NCBI GenBank assembly: GCA_003988855.1
Contig: QYAI01000004.1
Location: 620,001 to 684,000, forward strand
Direction of reading: 5' to 3'
From: Arachnopeziza araneosa
Taxonomy: Eukaryota; Ascomycota; Leotiomycetes; Helotiales; Arachnopezizaceae
DNA: 64,000 nt
Part shown: positions 43,863 to 55,805 of the stretch, piece after piece
How the letters are laid out: each line of letters opens with the position of its first letter
Position numbering within the stretch: position 1 is the first letter of the stretch
Translations under genes and position numbers: made by a program
Notes under the pieces: generated by a model
Databases searched by the model: none
What the model was told of the DNA's origin: nothing
Seen by the model: the letters and a program-made list of their open reading frames with translations, nothing else

Positions 43863-45131
43863 CTACCCTAACCTCTTCTCCAGCCCACCCTGCTTCTTCC
43901 CCATCGACTTAACCCTAAATCTCTTTTGCCTGTTTGCACCTCTCTCCAACCAAAACATATACTCGTTCCGCTTCCTCGTCTCCTTAGCTTCCTCTTTCTT
44001 CTCCGTGGCTATCAGTGCCCGCTGTTGCTGCTCCGATACACCAATCAGGCTTGTAGACGTGCCCGCTCTCGTTCTCAGTGCTAGGCTGCGATCCTGCGGG
44101 TGCGAGTCGATAGGCGGGAGTTCCTCAGTCCCGGTCTCGACTTCATCACCCTCCGTCTGGGTTAGAAGAGGATGCTGCTGGTGAGGAGAGGCTCTGCGGT
44201 TGTTGGGATGGTGACGAGAATGTCGTACGTTAGAGCGGTGTGATAAAATCTTGCCCGAGGGTAAACGAAGTTCGTTCTCATCCGGGATGAGAATCATTCC
44301 CTCATCCAACTCTCTTCCCTCTTCCTCTTCCTCATCGTCCTCATCCCCCTCAAAGTCATAAAACTCTCCAAACTTCTCCTCTTCATCATCCAAATCAAAT
44401 TTGCAATGGCCCTTATTGCGCATGTGCTCTTGTACTGCAAACCTCGTTGTCTTCTCACTTCCACAATAGAGACATTCATGAAACTCTGAGATGATGAAGA
44501 AGAGGTAACCGAGGAATGATTCCATGTCGATGAGATATTCGGCATCTGGAATGAAAAAGCTGTGGGCGTGGGACATGTGTTTTAGATTGAGATACAGTGA
44601 GGAAGATTCCATGTTGCAGAATAGGCAATGTAAGGAATCGAAAGCCGTTGCCTCCTTGGATGACTCCGTCTCCTCGGGGATCCTCAACGAGGGATCGGTT
44701 GATGCGACGGAATTAGAGACTACTCGGCCAGACTTCTCCTCATGACTTCGTGACTTTAAATGTGCTCTCCAAGCTTTCTGGTTCGTGTAATGCAGGTTAC
44801 AAACATCACATGACTTGTTAAATGGTGAGGATCCCGCAGGGCCATCTTTTTTAGCATTGGATGCGAGGACCTGGTCTTGAAATTCTGTAGCCGAAAGAGG
44901 TGGCAGAGAAGCGATACGACGCTTTAAGTTGGAAACACTAACTTGTCAGTTTTTGCTTCTTACATGCTTGCTAAATACCCACTGCCAGTCCTCTCTCATG
45001 TGTTCCCTCTGTAGCTCTTTGCTTTCGAATTTGACGTTACATGTTGAACAGGTTGGTTCTGATCTAGAAAGCTCCGGAGGAGTTGCCGAAGCCGATGCTG
45101 ATGTTGTTGTTGTTGCTGTTGCTCCTAGCAT
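43863..45131 (-). CDS. REI1: Cytoplasmic 60S subunit biogenesis factor REI1 (ZNF622 family)
   Basis: Exons on the minus strand: 45131-44983 and 44937-43863, phase 2, giving 407 residues. The 45-bp intron splits the His codon in REDW-H-VSNLKRRIASLPPL. Four C2H2-type zinc fingers: CSTCNVKFESKELQREH (about 25), CDVCNLHYTNQKAWRAHLKSRSH, CLFCNMESSSLYLNLKHM and CLYCGSEKTTRFAVQEHMRNKGHCKF. An acidic tract follows, then the family motif GVSEQQQRALIATEKK and a basic end. Rei1 proof-reads and matures the peptide exit tunnel of pre-60S particles and recycles Arx1. A more upstream in-frame ATG (45176) exists but is less family-like. Confidence 0.92.
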
Positions 45132-45245
45132 TATGAAGGAAGAACTTTTTAACTTCTCAAAATTGAATGAATACAAGACAGATAAGTAGAACTGGAATGA
45201 AGTGAAGAATCAACACGAAAGAAGGGATAAATGCAGTACTTGTAC

Positions 45246-45266
45246 CTCTCTCTCTCTCTCTCTCTC
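45246..45266. repeat. (CT)n microsatellite
   Basis: About ten uninterrupted CT units in the REI1 upstream region, where it could serve as a nucleosome-excluding or core-promoter CT tract. Confidence 0.85.
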
Positions 45267-45516
45267 ATCCAAACGCCGAGAATTAAAAGAACGGATCACG
45301 GAGACGGAGTTCGAAAGTAGGTGACTCAGGCCAAGCGAGCATGCAGCATCTCAGCCACAGCATGAACTGAGATTCAAGATGATGACTCAAAATAGCAGAA
45401 TGGCAGAGAGTTCTTCTAGAGTAACAACGGCAAGGATGTCGACTCATTATGATTACGAGCTAGAGAAGGTAGCTCTCCACTCCACAGCCTCAATCGTACG
45501 ATGATGTTGACATGTG

Positions 45517-45524
45517 TCACGTGA
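45517..45524. promoter_or_regulatory. TCACGTGA palindrome (Cbf1/bHLH-type site)
   Basis: A perfect 8-bp palindrome 386 bp upstream of the REI1 ATG. TCACGTG is the Cbf1-type site that is common at translation-related genes of many fungi. Function here is inferred. Confidence 0.4.
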
Positions 45525-46371
45525 TTACCTACCTGCCGCTTGGAATGGAGCATTGGAAACTTGATGAAAGACCGGGGCAGCATGTTTATCATAATCGATT
45601 ATGATCAAGAATCTGTATTGCTCGTTAGGTTTGATAACGAAATGCTTCCCCTTTCCTCAAGCACTTGGGAGACCACGCTCACTAAGGAGCAAGCAAACAC
45701 AGGTTATACGACATCGTTTGAGCTCTCCTTGCTGTACTACCACAACTTGCTATGAGATATTCGAGTGATGTGTCTCCAGCTGGCAAGAGGTTGGATATTG
45801 AAGAGATCAATTTAGTACTTGAATAAAGGGAGAATTTAGATTTGCTGCAATCAACATGAATCCTATATTACCAAATAGAAGTCACAGCATGAGAGCAGGT
45901 AGCAGAACATGATTTACAAGAGCTGTGAATATCAGATCACGATTAATAGACTGAAAATAAATCGGTGGAGTTGCTCTCATTCATATCTTGTACTTTGCAG
46001 CACTCATAGGCATGTTCTCTAATTTGCCATCTATCGCATCCTTGCTGCTCTGCGAAATATATGTACAGGTTCCTCCACACCGATCCATTCCAAAGACAAC
46101 GCTCGCTCCAAACGCCATCTTCTGCAAGTAATGCAAAACCAAAGAACTGCTAACATCTTGTCTACTTGATCTTCAGTCTGCTTTTAGCTACCCTTTTATC
46201 TTCTCACGTCTACATCGTACAACACACTTGAAATCCGAATACCAAGACAGCAGATGAAGGACAAAACAGACAGACATCCACCTGATCGAGTCGAGAATCT
46301 CTTGCGAAAATCGCAACGCAAAAAGAGATGAGATAAGTCAGTTACAAAATCGAGAAATGCTGAGATTTTAA

Positions 46372-47594
46372 TCACAGATCATCAAACATCCCATCCAGCT
46401 CTTCTAATTCAACGTTCTCGGGACTCCGCGTGTCCCAGTCCCCGTCAGCACGACCCCAGACTTCGTGCGATTCCTCAAAGCCTCGTTTTAGTGTTCCTAA
46501 TGACATGCTGGGTTTCATCGCCGGACTGCTAATGAACACTGAGGTCTGAGGAAGATTCAGATTCCTGCCGAATAGGGGGTCGGAATCCAAGTTTTTGGTG
46601 GGATGATCCTCCATTTCTGAGGGAACTCCTCCCATCTCGACGTCACCGCTCAACTTTCGCGATTGCATCCCTCTCGCGGTCTGCGTGAATTCTTTCTCAT
46701 CCTTCTCAAGGGGTGGCGATGCAGCTCGGTGATTTCGCGGCATGTGATCAACGTTACCAGAGAACGAGCCTGAAGGGGTTGGTGGTGATACCATATCCTC
46801 ATCACCGAACTCGGGTGAAGACAGGTCCACTTCAGGCGACGGGGAAAGCTCTCTTCTTCGTTCTGCATCAGCTTCGTCGGATCTAGACGCGGCGCTCGAG
46901 ATAGAAGGTGAGATAATGGCTCTAGCAGCAAAGTGGACGGTCGCAGGGTCTGGAATAGGTTGATGCGCATAGGTCGTGAGATAGTAATACGTTCTTCGTG
47001 GGTGCACCGTTTCTAGTTCCTTCGCAACGGGACAAGGCGCCAGAGCTGTCCATGGTCGCTTTATGTATGAGGAGAGGCGTGATGAAATTATCGCAGAAGG
47101 GTTCGCGGACCTAGAAACATTAGCTTTCGCCACCAAGATAGCAAACGCACTTACTGCTCGACGATCTTCACATTCTGCGACAGTATCGCAGCTAGCTCTT
47201 TTACCAGATGAGGCCTGTTACCGGTCTTCTGAAGCTGTATGATAACTGCCTCGACAATATCATCGTTGATTCCCTCCAGATCAATCTCCTTCGGCTTCAC
47301 ATTCTCCAGGTCATCGGCGTCGTGGGTGTCGGCCTCGGGCGACGGTGGCGGGGTATTCTCATACTTCATCGGCGTTCGCTTTGGCGGAGGTGACATGGAC
47401 GGTGATACTTCATGCGACCGCTTTATTTTTTTCGCAGGAGGATTCTCAGAATTTGGGCCGGCAGAAGGCGGTGAGAGTCGAGCGGCCGCCCTTGAAGCAT
47501 GAGTGACAGGTAGATGGATACCAAGGGAAGGCAGCGACAACGACTTTCGTCGAGTATTGTAGGGCATCGTGGTTCCCTCCTGTGAAGCAATCAT
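46372..47594 (-). CDS. GDS1: GDS1-type winged-helix nuclear protein
   Basis: Exons on the minus strand: 47594-47155 and 47110-46372, phase 2, intron 44 bp, giving 392 residues from MIASQEGTT. A second start (47567) gives MPYNTRRKSLSLPSLGIHLP, a typical beginning for this family. The winged-helix domain at about 108-215 covers GINDDIVEAVIIQLQKTG, VKELAAILSQNVKIVEQS, SSRLSSYIKRPW and TYYYLTTYAHQPIP. The flanks are Ser/Pro-rich and disordered, with the basic PPAKKIKRSHE as a likely nuclear signal. The C-terminus is acidic (VELEELDGMFDDL). Yeast Gds1 was linked to nuclear control of mitochondrial function. The frame stays open upstream of 47594 to a splice-acceptor-like site (see findings). Confidence 0.85.
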
Positions 47595-48160
47595 GAGTGG
47601 CGATGGTGTGGGGTATGATGGTATCGCGACAGAAGAGGTTTGGGGTATCGTGTGCAGCGGCGGCGGGTTGAGAATAATGTTTGCGACAGAGAGAGAGGGT
47701 TTCGGTTTGTTATGTTCCTGCACGTTGATCTTTCGAAGCGACGGTTTAATTGCAGCCGTCTGTGCTATTGGGTAACCAGGAGTGCTTCGGAATGCAGGAT
47801 ATGTAGGATGGCGTGGTAATAGCCAAGGGAGCTAGGATGCCAGGATTCCAGGCCGCAGAAATTCCTTCCTTCAGTGGTCGACCGCTGGGGAGGCCCGATG
47901 CTGGCCTACAAACGGGGGCGTTTGAAGGCGGTAAAGGGAGGGACAGTCGCAATGCACTGACCCAACACCGCTATTTCAGGACGGCGAGAGGGAGAGGAAA
48001 AGAATGGGCAGGCGGGTGAAGCAGGAATGCGCTGCTGGGTCGTGATACCGGACTTGGGGATTTCCTGTATATGTGCTACAAGTCAGGCTCGCGCTGACCG
48101 TTGTTGCCTGCACAACGGGATATTATGGGAGATGATGTGCGGCGGCGGCAGTGTTGTTAT

Positions 48161-48187
48161 TGTTGCTGTTGCTGTTGCTGTTGCTGT
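48161..48187. repeat. (GTTGCT)n microsatellite
   Basis: A tandem hexamer of about four to five units, non-coding, upstream of GDS1. Confidence 0.8.
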
Positions 48188-48442
48188 GGGTGTGTGGTGG
48201 TGTGGTAGTGTGTAGTAGTGGGAGTCTATAGGTAGTGGCAATGGGAGCAGCCCTGAGGGAGACTGAGAGGCGTGATGTGCGAGGAGAGCGACGACGAAGA
48301 GCGCGTTTCAACCCGAGGAAACCGAGGTGAGGATGGACAGGTCAAGAATCATCGACGTGTTTTGAAGGAGGAAGGGAATAGTGCACGAGGAGGAGGCCGA
48401 TATGACTTTCTCGTTTTAGGGGGCCTGCGAGGGAAATGGAAT

Positions 48443-48466
48443 GGCAGAGGCAGAGGCAGAGGCAGA
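48443..48466. repeat. (GGCAGA)4 microsatellite
   Basis: Four perfect tandem hexamers in the same upstream region. Confidence 0.85.
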
Positions 48467-51400
48467 CCATGGTGATGGCAACATGCAGGGGTTTGAAGCA
48501 TGGACGTCCCTCTGAACCTGAACCTTCCCTTGGAACCGAAGAAGGCCTACCTACCTACGACTTGCCCTAGCTCCGCGACCTTTTCCCTTCTTCTCCTCCT
48601 CTCCCTCCGCCGACCAGAAGGAGAATGCCATGGCATCCGATGACGCTGCATGTGCTCGACGTCGTCGCTCTCCCTCACGAACTGCACCCACCATCACCCA
48701 CCCGACATTCTCACTGTGTTAATATCGAGACTCTTTCACCGGCCAGCCTCCAAAAACACCACACAGATCGAAACCTCGAGGATCATCCTTTTCGTTGACA
48801 TTGTTTGGCCAGAGCGTTTGTGACAAGATCTCTTGATTGGCTCACGACCAAGGGAGGGCAAGCTCAGGGGTTTGAAGGCTATTTTGGATATGACGAGAGT
48901 TTGAGATGAGTCGTGAATAGAAAGATCTGACTTCAGAAAGCCATGTCGAAACTTCTCCACTTTGACAGGCCGTCTTCTACCTATTCTGCCATGCACAGCA
49001 TCGGCAAAAACATCTGAACTCGACGTCTACTACTGAACTTCCCTATCTCCTCATGATGATTTGGAGGAATCTCCGGACATAAACATCCAAAAGCCACAAG
49101 CCACATTCGGCTGAAACCTTGGTCGGGGACTCGGAAAGGGCCTGGCACTTCGGAAGGCTGTCAGTAATATGATCCCAAAAGCAACGAAACATCCGTGTCT
49201 ATGCGGATTGTCTTGCATGTTGGATCGGATCTCGCTGTTGTGACTCGTTGTCTGCAGCATCCCTTTTTAACTCCCTCGCCCCAACTCAGGAGAGAGCGAG
49301 CGAAGGTGATGGCAGAGCAACTTTCCATCAGGCCAAGACTGCGACATGGGCAATTCTATTTTCCTCACATTTGCTGTAGTCGACCAAATTGCAATCCCGA
49401 AACCTTGCTGGGCTCCACTTCAATGTGTGACCAGACCCATTCCTCTCTAGCCCTACGATTCCCACATGTTCGACGGCGCCCGTTCGTCTGTGATCCTGGC
49501 TGCGGAATTTTTAGCAAGATTCATTTTTCCAGACCTCTCCCAACATGGTTAGCGAAGCTCGACGTCGCCAAAGTCTTCCCCGCCGCCGCCACGACCTTTG
49601 TGGTCCCCGCCATCACAGCTGAATATCAGTTACGCCACCGCTGGTTGGTTGAAAAGGGGCTCATCGGTTAATACGCATGAATCGGGAGAAGAGGACATGG
49701 AAAGTCGAGGACTGGAAGCTGGAGAGTTGGATCTCGACGTGTCTTTACACATGTGAGCCCAGACGCCGCCCTTGCCTGTTGGCTATTTCTATCAGGTAAC
49801 ACATCGGTAGGTAGCTCTTCGACTGCAAAACAAGCTTCAAGGCCCTCCAGACGCTCAGACACCGGCCTGCCAAGCTGACTCGCAGCATCTGTGCCATGAG
49901 ATTTACACAGGAAAAACAACTTCTCAATAGTCCCTGAGCACTGGTATCATCTCGAGCTCCTGACGTTGCAAATCGCAATCGCCCGGCCGCGTATCTGCTG
50001 TCCGATGCATCCGCTGATAGATTCTCGATTACCTCTCGCTGTCGGACGCTTCACCCGAGCAAACAAAATTTCGAGATGGTTGTCAGCGTAATTATTTTTC
50101 CTCTGACAAAACGGCACCGTTGGTTTAGGAAAACAAGGTAAAGCTGCTGCATGCTGCATGCTGATGCAGACTTGATGCACGAATAGCGGATCAATAGGAG
50201 CCCTACTGTTGACCCATTTGGGTTAAATCTTTCGCAGATGACATCGCAGCCAACAAAACCATCCTTTTCTCTCACCGCTCTCGTGCTGACTGGCAGAAAC
50301 GGAGCGCGACTGTCGATTCTCGCTGTGGACAAGTCTATCTGCCTGCATTATCGATGGTCGGCATGAAGTGGCAGAAGTCCTCAGCATGCAGGATCCGCCA
50401 TACTCGCAGCGTAACGAGGCTTAGAGCTCTGTATCCACAAAGCATAACCATTCAGAGAGCAGTGAGAAGAGGTTCATTGGTTAGCAGGAGTCGCCCACCT
50501 TGCTCCCCCTTCTACTCGGCTTGTGATGATAGCTCACCGAGTTGGTGTTACGGTGCACAAGCTCTCCCACGATACAAAGGTACATGAGGCTAATCAAATG
50601 TGCTCTCTGTCACTAAATTTCTTCTCGGTCGCGTGCGACCCTCTACCAATATTACTCCCTTCACTCTTCTCCAAGGTTCGTGACCCTGGGCCTGGGCCTA
50701 GCTTACCAGTGCCACACGAGGTACCGAAACGGTCCCATGCAGCCCAACACCTCTGCCGAGCTTGTCGATTTATCCAGCTCGCTGGGAAAGAACTGCGAGA
50801 TTGACGCGCAACGCCGAGAAAATCTCAAGATTTGATTTGTGACATCCAATTGGCTAGCTCCTTAAATCTTACCCGCTGTTGTCTCGCAGCGAAATAACCT
50901 CGGGAGATGTTATTGAGCTTGACCGAAATAGGGTGAGGCTGATTTTGTTGTGTCACTTGGGACCTACGTATGACGGCGGAGCTCTTCTCCTTGAACGCGG
51001 CTCAGATATGATACTGATCCATCGGGATATAGCTTGAAGTCTTCGGTATCTCGGTCCACCTTGTGTCTATGGTTGAAGAGTTTAATCAATCAACTTGCGC
51101 TGCCTCATCCTCATAAGCTGCGTAAATTGCTTACTTGCTTTTACCAGAACTCAACCAGATCATGAATTTTGATCGCCTTTCAATTCCAATCCATTATCTA
51201 TCATTCCTTTTTTCGCTTTCTTCAGTCGCTGCTGCTCTCACATCATCAACCCCCCCCCCCTTTCCAATATCTCATGATCATTCTTGCTTCTTCTGCGTGG
51301 CTTCTCACAATTCCAGCATTGATCACCATCTCTCCGCAACCACCACTTTTGTGAGCTCATAGTCATTGCACGGTGGTCCTGTACCGTCGCGGTGTTTTTT

Positions 51401-52901
51401 ACCGCGCTTCCGTCCCGTTCCAGCGCGCATCTTCTCCTGTTCAGATATCGTGTTATCCCGCGTCGAAACCCCTCAATGATTAAGGATTGGAAATGGTTGG
51501 TTCGCAACCGGCTTGATAGGAGAATGTGAGCTCAAGTGGTACCTATCAGAAAGCCTTCAAGGTGATGAAGAATCCAAGTGGCTCGAGACTAGTTTCTCTA
51601 TGACCAGAGAATCGCAAAAGATTTTCCGCTACTTCAATTGCATGCCAGAGGGATTTTAGTCATTGTGGTGTCTTAAATAATTATCCAAATACATCCAAAC
51701 ATATACAGTCTTGTCTGACGAAAGAAAACTTCTACAGTGCATCAAGGGATTGCTAGGACAATGGTTTAACGGAGAGTAACTATCTATTGGCTCTTGATTA
51801 GTTAATTCTTCCTTAATTCTACTTGCTGCTCCCCGGGCTTAACGCCCAGGAGAACACCGGAACAGCTCCATCCAGCTTCTGGTGTGTAGCATGCCTGATA
51901 TCATCTTCGGTACAATGTTCCGAGGTTACCGTCCAATACCCACCGTCGTAAATTCGATACTGATTTACGCCATCTCAGTTTCCGTCTTTGGAACCCCATG
52001 GGAAGATCACATGACGTAATGTGCTCTCCCTGATTTGAGGTGACAATTGGTTGCTAGATTGTTTCGCTATAGCTAGATCGAAACCGCTAGCGCTATCTAG
52101 ATGGCGGTGTAATCTATGCTTCACGGTTGATTTCCTCTTCCCCAGTTCCAACAGAAGCTCTCTCCTTGACGGTGGTGATGATAGCTTGCTCAACTCAGAG
52201 CGCCTGACCACCCCAGTCTCGGGAACACACCCTTTGTTCACTCGTTTTCAATACATTGTCGACGTTAAATCTGTTCTGTAAGCTAGAGTATTGATGGTGG
52301 TACACGACCCGAAGAAAGCCCGCCTTGCCAGCGTCACCTCTCTCCTCACCAACGAGGTGCTTGGTTATTGCTTTTATTATGGCGGCGATCAAAGGCCTTG
52401 TGAAGTATTCTATCGATCTTCTCATCAATAGAGTGATTCATTATTGACAATAAGGCCCTCTTCATAGCAGCAGCATCCGCTTCCTGCTGGCCGGTGCGAG
52501 CTCCGCAAGGAATTAAACAAGACGGGAATATTTGAGCTTCGGTAACATATATTGAGTTCAATGCAAAGTGATGATGAAGTGCTTGGAAAGAGGTTGTTGT
52601 TTCTTGGTCAATTGAACGAGATTAGAGAAGTTGATCTTTTCACTCAAATTAAATACCTATCACTTCACAACTCAGATAATCATGCTGCAGAAAAGAAGTT
52701 ATCTCGTTCACTGCATATTTCAACCACCTGAAATAAATCTATCCATGACATTATCTGAACACTAATTTAATTACTCCATTATTCTCTGGGTATCTTTACA
52801 TGTAAACGCCATCTTCCACATCAGGCCCCCAATATTGAAAGCGAATCAAACATCCTAAATCGTACAGTATCATCACTCGAAACTTCCATACAGTCTCCAG
52901 T

Positions 52902-55140
52902 CTATGCGCCGTTCTCGAAATCACCTCTGCTCCAGGCTTTCTTCAGCTTTCCCATCCACTTCTCCTTCTTCTCTTCTTTCTCTTCCTTCTTCTCTACCAC
53001 TGTCTTCTTCTCAACAGGTTTTGCGGCTCTCTTGGTCTTATTCTCAAGAATATCATCAACTGATGTACCATAAGGTAACCATTCGTAGCGCTTCTGCATT
53101 AATGCATACGTCAACTGAAACTCCCACAAACTATCTCTTGCTTCATCTGTAGTGCAACACATGACGTCCAACCAGTTGAATGCTCGCTTTCCGCGTCTAA
53201 TTTCCTCCTCTTCTAATGCTTGGAGACCAATAGTCCAGAACTTGCGACTACTATCATCATCTGGGGGCTCACCAAAAAGCTCGGCAAGTGCACTTGGGAC
53301 ACAGGGGCCTCGTCGTATGCAAGGAGTATTATCTTGAAACTTTTTAGCCATAGCTTCGTTTTTACCTTGTGCGTCCAGCATCTCATTGTAAAATTTTGTC
53401 TGTACTCCCATGAAACGACCAGCCCAAAATCCAGTTGGCTGAGCGGTGTGAACCTTACAAATACCGTTTACCATAGTGATTGTTGGAGAGTGAACAAGCT
53501 TGCCAGTATTTGACTCGGGAACCATCACCCCCGCGCAGTCAAGTGAGTCGGAGGAAGTGCTAGCAGCTCTCATGTCTTGAAGCTTCTCATCCACATTGGC
53601 TGACAAGTTTGAGGGCGGTGTAGATAGATCTTGGGCACTCGCATTGCTTAAATTCAAGCTTGGCTTGGAAAGCGATGACTGCAAAATAGGTAAAACTCCC
53701 GAAGAACGAGATCGTGGAAATTTGGTTTGAACTTGAGTTCTTGCAGGTGATATGGGGCCTAGCAATCGATGGGCTCTCGGTGGCAAGTTCTAACAAGTCA
53801 GTACAGCTTTGTGGTTATCTGGGTGTAGTCTCAGTACATACCTCTTTCTTATGAGAGGGCAGAACAGGTGTGCTAACAAAACGATGAGCGGATCTCGACG
53901 AGATGTGAGGGGAGGATCTTGAACTATTCCTTAGTTCTTGATGTCCTAGTGGCTTCATTGATATACTGCCATGAACTTCGGATTTGACATGGCTTTGATT
54001 TTTTTCTCTTCCTTTGGATCTGTTACTGCTATTTACAGCACTACCCCTAACACTTTCAGATGCCTGTCGTCCAACGGGAGAACTTGCAAGTTTTGGGAGA
54101 GTGCTTGAAGGATTTTGGCTATTGTGAGCTGCTGTATCGTTGGAATAAGGATGCTTCAGGAAAGCGGGATATGGGGAATCTTGTGTTGGTTGACGAAAAG
54201 AATTGCCTAGATTCCCCTGAACGGCAGGAGAGTTGACTTGACCTTCGAGAAGGAACCTCTCGGTTTTATTGCTGAGTGAAGATTGGGCTTGTTGGGGGGA
54301 GAGTCTTCTATGGCTAGAAGTGGTCTGATCTGTAGTAGCCGTAAAGGTAGGACTGTCGAACTCATTATACCCCAGAATGATTTTGTTATCCTCGTGGTAT
54401 GTAGGCGTTGGTATCCGAGTAGGGGTCTTCGATTGTTTCCTAAGCTGGAAAAAGGATCTTTGCGGACGTACCTGGCTTGCGGTCGAGTTATCACTTCCAA
54501 CTTCCCGTTCAAGGACGATAGGGGCTGCCTTTTTGATACGGAAGAAAGACGTTGACTTCTTAGGTACCTTCTTCTCACCGATATCAGAGTGTAAACCATT
54601 AACTTTTGGCGTGTCTTGCTTCAGTTCCGGTGTCCAAGGTCTAATGATTTCCCAAGGCCGTCTTCCTGGAGTTGGGCTGGGCACGGGAATTTCAGACTGG
54701 TGCTTCGGAGAGACCTCTTCTACAATTGGTGAAGCGCGAGTTGTAGGTTTTTTGGTAGTCGAAGATGCATTTTCTTGAACATGGGCCATGCTAGGGATAC
54801 GTGAAATACCTACTCTTGCAGTTTGAGGAAAGCGAGAGACTGGACTGTTGGGCGATGGCCGACTCAAATCAGCAGCAGAGGTAGAAGCTGCGAGATTCGA
54901 CTGGGCTACTGTAGGAGCGCTTCGAAGAGAATCTCCCCTTGGAGGGTACTGAGGCTGATGGAAGCGATTGTAGGTGATGGGTGGTCCAGGATGCCTCATC
55001 GCAGCCGCTCGAGGTGCTCCTTGAGGACGAGGAATGCTTTGCATGCTATAAGACTTCGGGATTGGAGGGATTGGAGGAGCATCTGCATCTCTACCGGGAT
55101 CAAAGCCCGGGTGTTGAGTCCAGGGTCCATTGGATGCCAT
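52902..55140 (-). CDS. Conserved-looking unknown protein with disordered N-terminus and compact C-terminal domain
   Basis: Exons on the minus strand: 55140-53842 and 53789-52902, phase 0, intron 52 bp, giving 728 residues starting MASNGPWTQHPGFDPGRD. Residues 1-540 are Ser/Pro/Gln-rich with short basic motifs (RPWEIIRPWTP, KKSTSFFRIKK, RSFFQLRKQSK). Residues about 550-695 look folded: FWAGRFMGVQTKFYNEML, DNTPCIRRGPCVPSALAELFG, KFWTIGLQALEEEEIRRGKR, AFNWLDVMCCTTDEARDSLW and FQLTYALMQKRYEWLPYG. The tail is Lys/Glu coiled-coil-like. I do not recognise the domain. It resembles a fungus-specific module of unknown function. Confidence 0.8.
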
Positions 55141-55805
55141 ACTTGCGCGCCTTTGTACTCGCTTTTCGATCTACTTAGCGATATCTGTGTAAATAAAGAA
55201 GTAGCAAACCTACAGTATATTCTTGTTCAGCCAGTAGAAAGAGTGGTGGAATATCAATTCGTCCAGCGGACAAACTTTTTGGTACGTGGGTATGCCGTTT
55301 TCGTGAAGGGTTTTCGAAGAGTGGTGAAAGTGAGCCTGGCTCAAACCGTAGACGGTCCTCCATCTGATATTCCATTGCGTGGACCCGCCGGTTCCTCGCT
55401 CGCAACGTGTTGATAGGGCGGACCAGAAATACGTGTCGAGGTCGTGTCGAAGTTGTGCGAGAATTGACGATTTCAACAGAGAAGGCACGACGATTAAGCG
55501 AGTTGAGAAGGAGTGAATTAGGGGAGCAGAACGAAGCGAAGCGAAACCATGTCTGCTACCACCTCCGTGTCTGAACACGGCGGGATTCATCACACAATAC
55601 CCTCATTATATCACAGAATCTATTTGCCACGGGAACTGGCTTCAAGAGCATCAGAGTATGCATCGCAAAGGATCTTGGCATATTTGCGATTTTTCTAGGC
55701 GAGTTTTACTTAGCAGTTTGCCACAAAGACATACAATGTATGTTCTGCAAGACAGAATCAGCTATCTATGACGCCAGATTTTGGGATATCATTCTGTTAC
55801 TTCAG
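55141..55805. other. Intergenic spacer
   Basis: 665 bp between two minus-strand genes. Overlapping short ORFs only, no recognised element. Confidence 0.5.

Larger units (their letters stand above)
45132..46371. promoter_or_regulatory. REI1 promoter and GDS1 3' flank
   Basis: 1.24 kb. It holds a (CT)n tract at about 45246-45266 (polypyrimidine on plus, GA on the transcribed side), about 115 bp upstream of the REI1 ATG. No supported gene. Confidence 0.5.
47595..52901. other. Gene-poor region upstream of GDS1 (about 5.3 kb)
   Basis: This contains the GDS1 leader and promoter and the 3' flank of the next gene. Low-complexity tracts: (GTTGCT)n at about 48161-48187, (GGCAGA)4 at 48443-48466 and a C run at about 51250-51260. 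The largest ORF (49195-49671, 158 codons) has no family motif. I see no transposon ends, tRNA or splice-supported gene. Confidence 0.5.

Noticed and set aside
49195..49671. 158-codon plus-strand ORF in the gene desert
   Set aside because: No signal peptide, domain or intron structure; the composition looks like translated non-coding DNA.
54823..55413. 196-codon plus-strand ORF
   Set aside because: Antisense to the N-terminus of the 728-residue gene and its leader; no motifs.
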